DNA from: a bacterium
GTDB lineage: Bacteria; Vulcanimicrobiota; Xenobia; Xenobiales; Xenobiaceae
Assembly (NCBI GenBank): GCA_017444165.1
Contig: JAFSXH010000173.1
Coordinates: 1-7,702, forward strand
DNA: 7,702 nt
Direction of reading: 5' to 3'
Part shown: positions 7,472-7,702 of the stretch, one piece after another
How the letters are laid out: each line of letters opens with the position of its first letter
Position numbering within the stretch: the first letter of the stretch is position 1
Made by a program: the position numbers and the translations under genes
The notes under the pieces: model-generated
Seen by the model: only the letters and a program-made list of their open reading frames with translations
Told to the model about the DNA's origin: nothing
Databases searched by the model: none

Positions 7472-7515
7472 TTCACGGCGCGAGCTCGTGAATTTCGCTC
7501 GTTGGCTTGAACGAG
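7472..7515 (+). terminator. Two tandem hairpins after the large gene (possible transcript end)
   Basis: The first hairpin pairs 7472-7479 with 7484-7492 around a GCGA tetraloop (7480-7483), with one bulged T at 7486. The second pairs CTCGTT (7498-7503) with AACGAG (7510-7515) around a six-base loop. They begin six bases after the stop codon of the large gene. Only TTT (7493-7495) follows the first stem and no T-run follows the second, so a classical rho-independent terminator is not shown. They may be an imperfect terminator or a 3' stabilising structure. Confidence 0.45.
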
Positions 7516-7518
7516 AAC

Positions 7519-7542
7519 ACATCACGTGCAATGCATTGATGT
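7519..7542. repeat. Inverted repeat with nested 10-bp palindrome upstream of a promoter
   Basis: ACATCA (7519-7524) and TGATGT (7537-7542) form a dyad. The interval contains CACGTG (7523-7528) and the perfect palindrome CAATGCATTG (7529-7538). The segment ends four bases before the predicted -35 at 7547, a position suited to a dimeric regulator. It could also be chance; no known operator is recognised. Confidence 0.4.
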
Positions 7543-7546
7543 TTAC

Positions 7547-7575
7547 TTGATAGCTATGGGCAAAAATGCTAAGAT
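7547..7575 (+). promoter_or_regulatory. Extended -10 promoter for the PD-(D/E)XK gene
   Basis: A -35 TTGATA (7547-7552) is followed after 17 bp by -10 TAAGAT (7570-7575), with the extending TG at 7567-7568. Transcription would start near 7582, giving a leader of roughly 23 nt before the ATG at 7605. This is the best sigma-70-type promoter match in the window. Confidence 0.68.
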
Positions 7576-7604
7576 GCAAGCAGATTAATGAGGGGGGATC
7601 TTTT

Positions 7605-7702
7605 ATGTCTGAAAAAACTGATGTTAATCGCGAGTATCGTGATAGGCTCTTTAAGTTCATATTTGGCAATCCAGAGAACAAAGAGTGGACTTTAAGCCTT
7701 TA
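7605..7702 (+). CDS. PD-(D/E)XK nuclease family transposase, N-terminus (3' end outside window)
   Basis: Only 32 codons are visible before the window ends. They contain NREYRDRLFKFIFGNPENKE (residues 8-27), which is characteristic of the N-terminus of the PD-(D/E)XK / Rpn-related transposase-like family, widespread in many copies in gut and rumen anaerobes. The catalytic Asp, Glu and Lys residues would lie downstream and cannot be checked here. Proteins of this family are predicted nucleases, proposed to act in DNA recombination or transposition; many copies are of unknown activity. The ATG at 7605 has a strong AGGGGGG site (7591-7597) 7 nt upstream and its own promoter, so it is a separate transcription unit from the large gene before it. 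No insertion-sequence end or target duplication is recognised. Confidence 0.85.
   Translation, partial: MSEKTDVNREYRDRLFKFIFGNPENKEWTLSL

Noticed and set aside
7229..7681. 150-codon minus-strand open frame across the end of the large gene and the next promoter
   Set aside because: It is antisense to the large gene, to the predicted promoter and to the PD-(D/E)XK start, and its translation resembles no known protein.

Overview
The window comes from a bacterium: there are Shine-Dalgarno-type sites, very short intergenic gaps, a rho-independent terminator and an extended -10 promoter. Its GC content looks moderate to slightly low by eye. Two sugar-phosphorylating enzymes resemble eukaryotic families more than the usual bacterial ones: a phosphofructokinase that ends in a regulatory-type half, and a hexokinase of the WTK/GTGTN type. 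The right edge carries the start of a PD-(D/E)XK transposase-family gene of a kind very common in gut and rumen anaerobes. This suggests a host-associated anaerobe, but the phylum cannot be fixed from the sequence.

Layout: positions 1-1065 (+) hold the 3' part of a phosphofructokinase gene. A hairpin with T- and A-tracts at 1093-1128 can terminate transcription from both sides, because the next gene is convergent. Positions 4693 to 1155 on the minus strand form a tight three-gene operon: a 256-aa protein whose C-terminus resembles the DALR anticodon-binding domain of arginyl-tRNA synthetase, then hexokinase, then nicotinate phosphoribosyltransferase. Gaps are 13 and 16 nt, and each stop codon overlaps the Shine-Dalgarno site of the next gene, so translation is probably coupled. 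On the plus strand, 4692-7466 encodes a 924-aa, apparently all-helical protein that I cannot assign. Its ATG and the ATG of the divergent DALR-like gene share the bases CATG, so each gene's upstream control region lies inside the other's coding sequence. Positions 7467-7604 hold two hairpins, a palindromic segment and a good promoter, followed by the start of the PD-(D/E)XK gene, which runs off the window.

Functional reading: hexokinase and phosphofructokinase are the two ATP-using priming steps of glycolysis, and nicotinate phosphoribosyltransferase feeds the NAD needed by the later oxidation step. The locus therefore looks like a glycolysis/NAD-supply neighbourhood. The least explained parts are the DALR-like protein and the divergent 924-aa helical protein.
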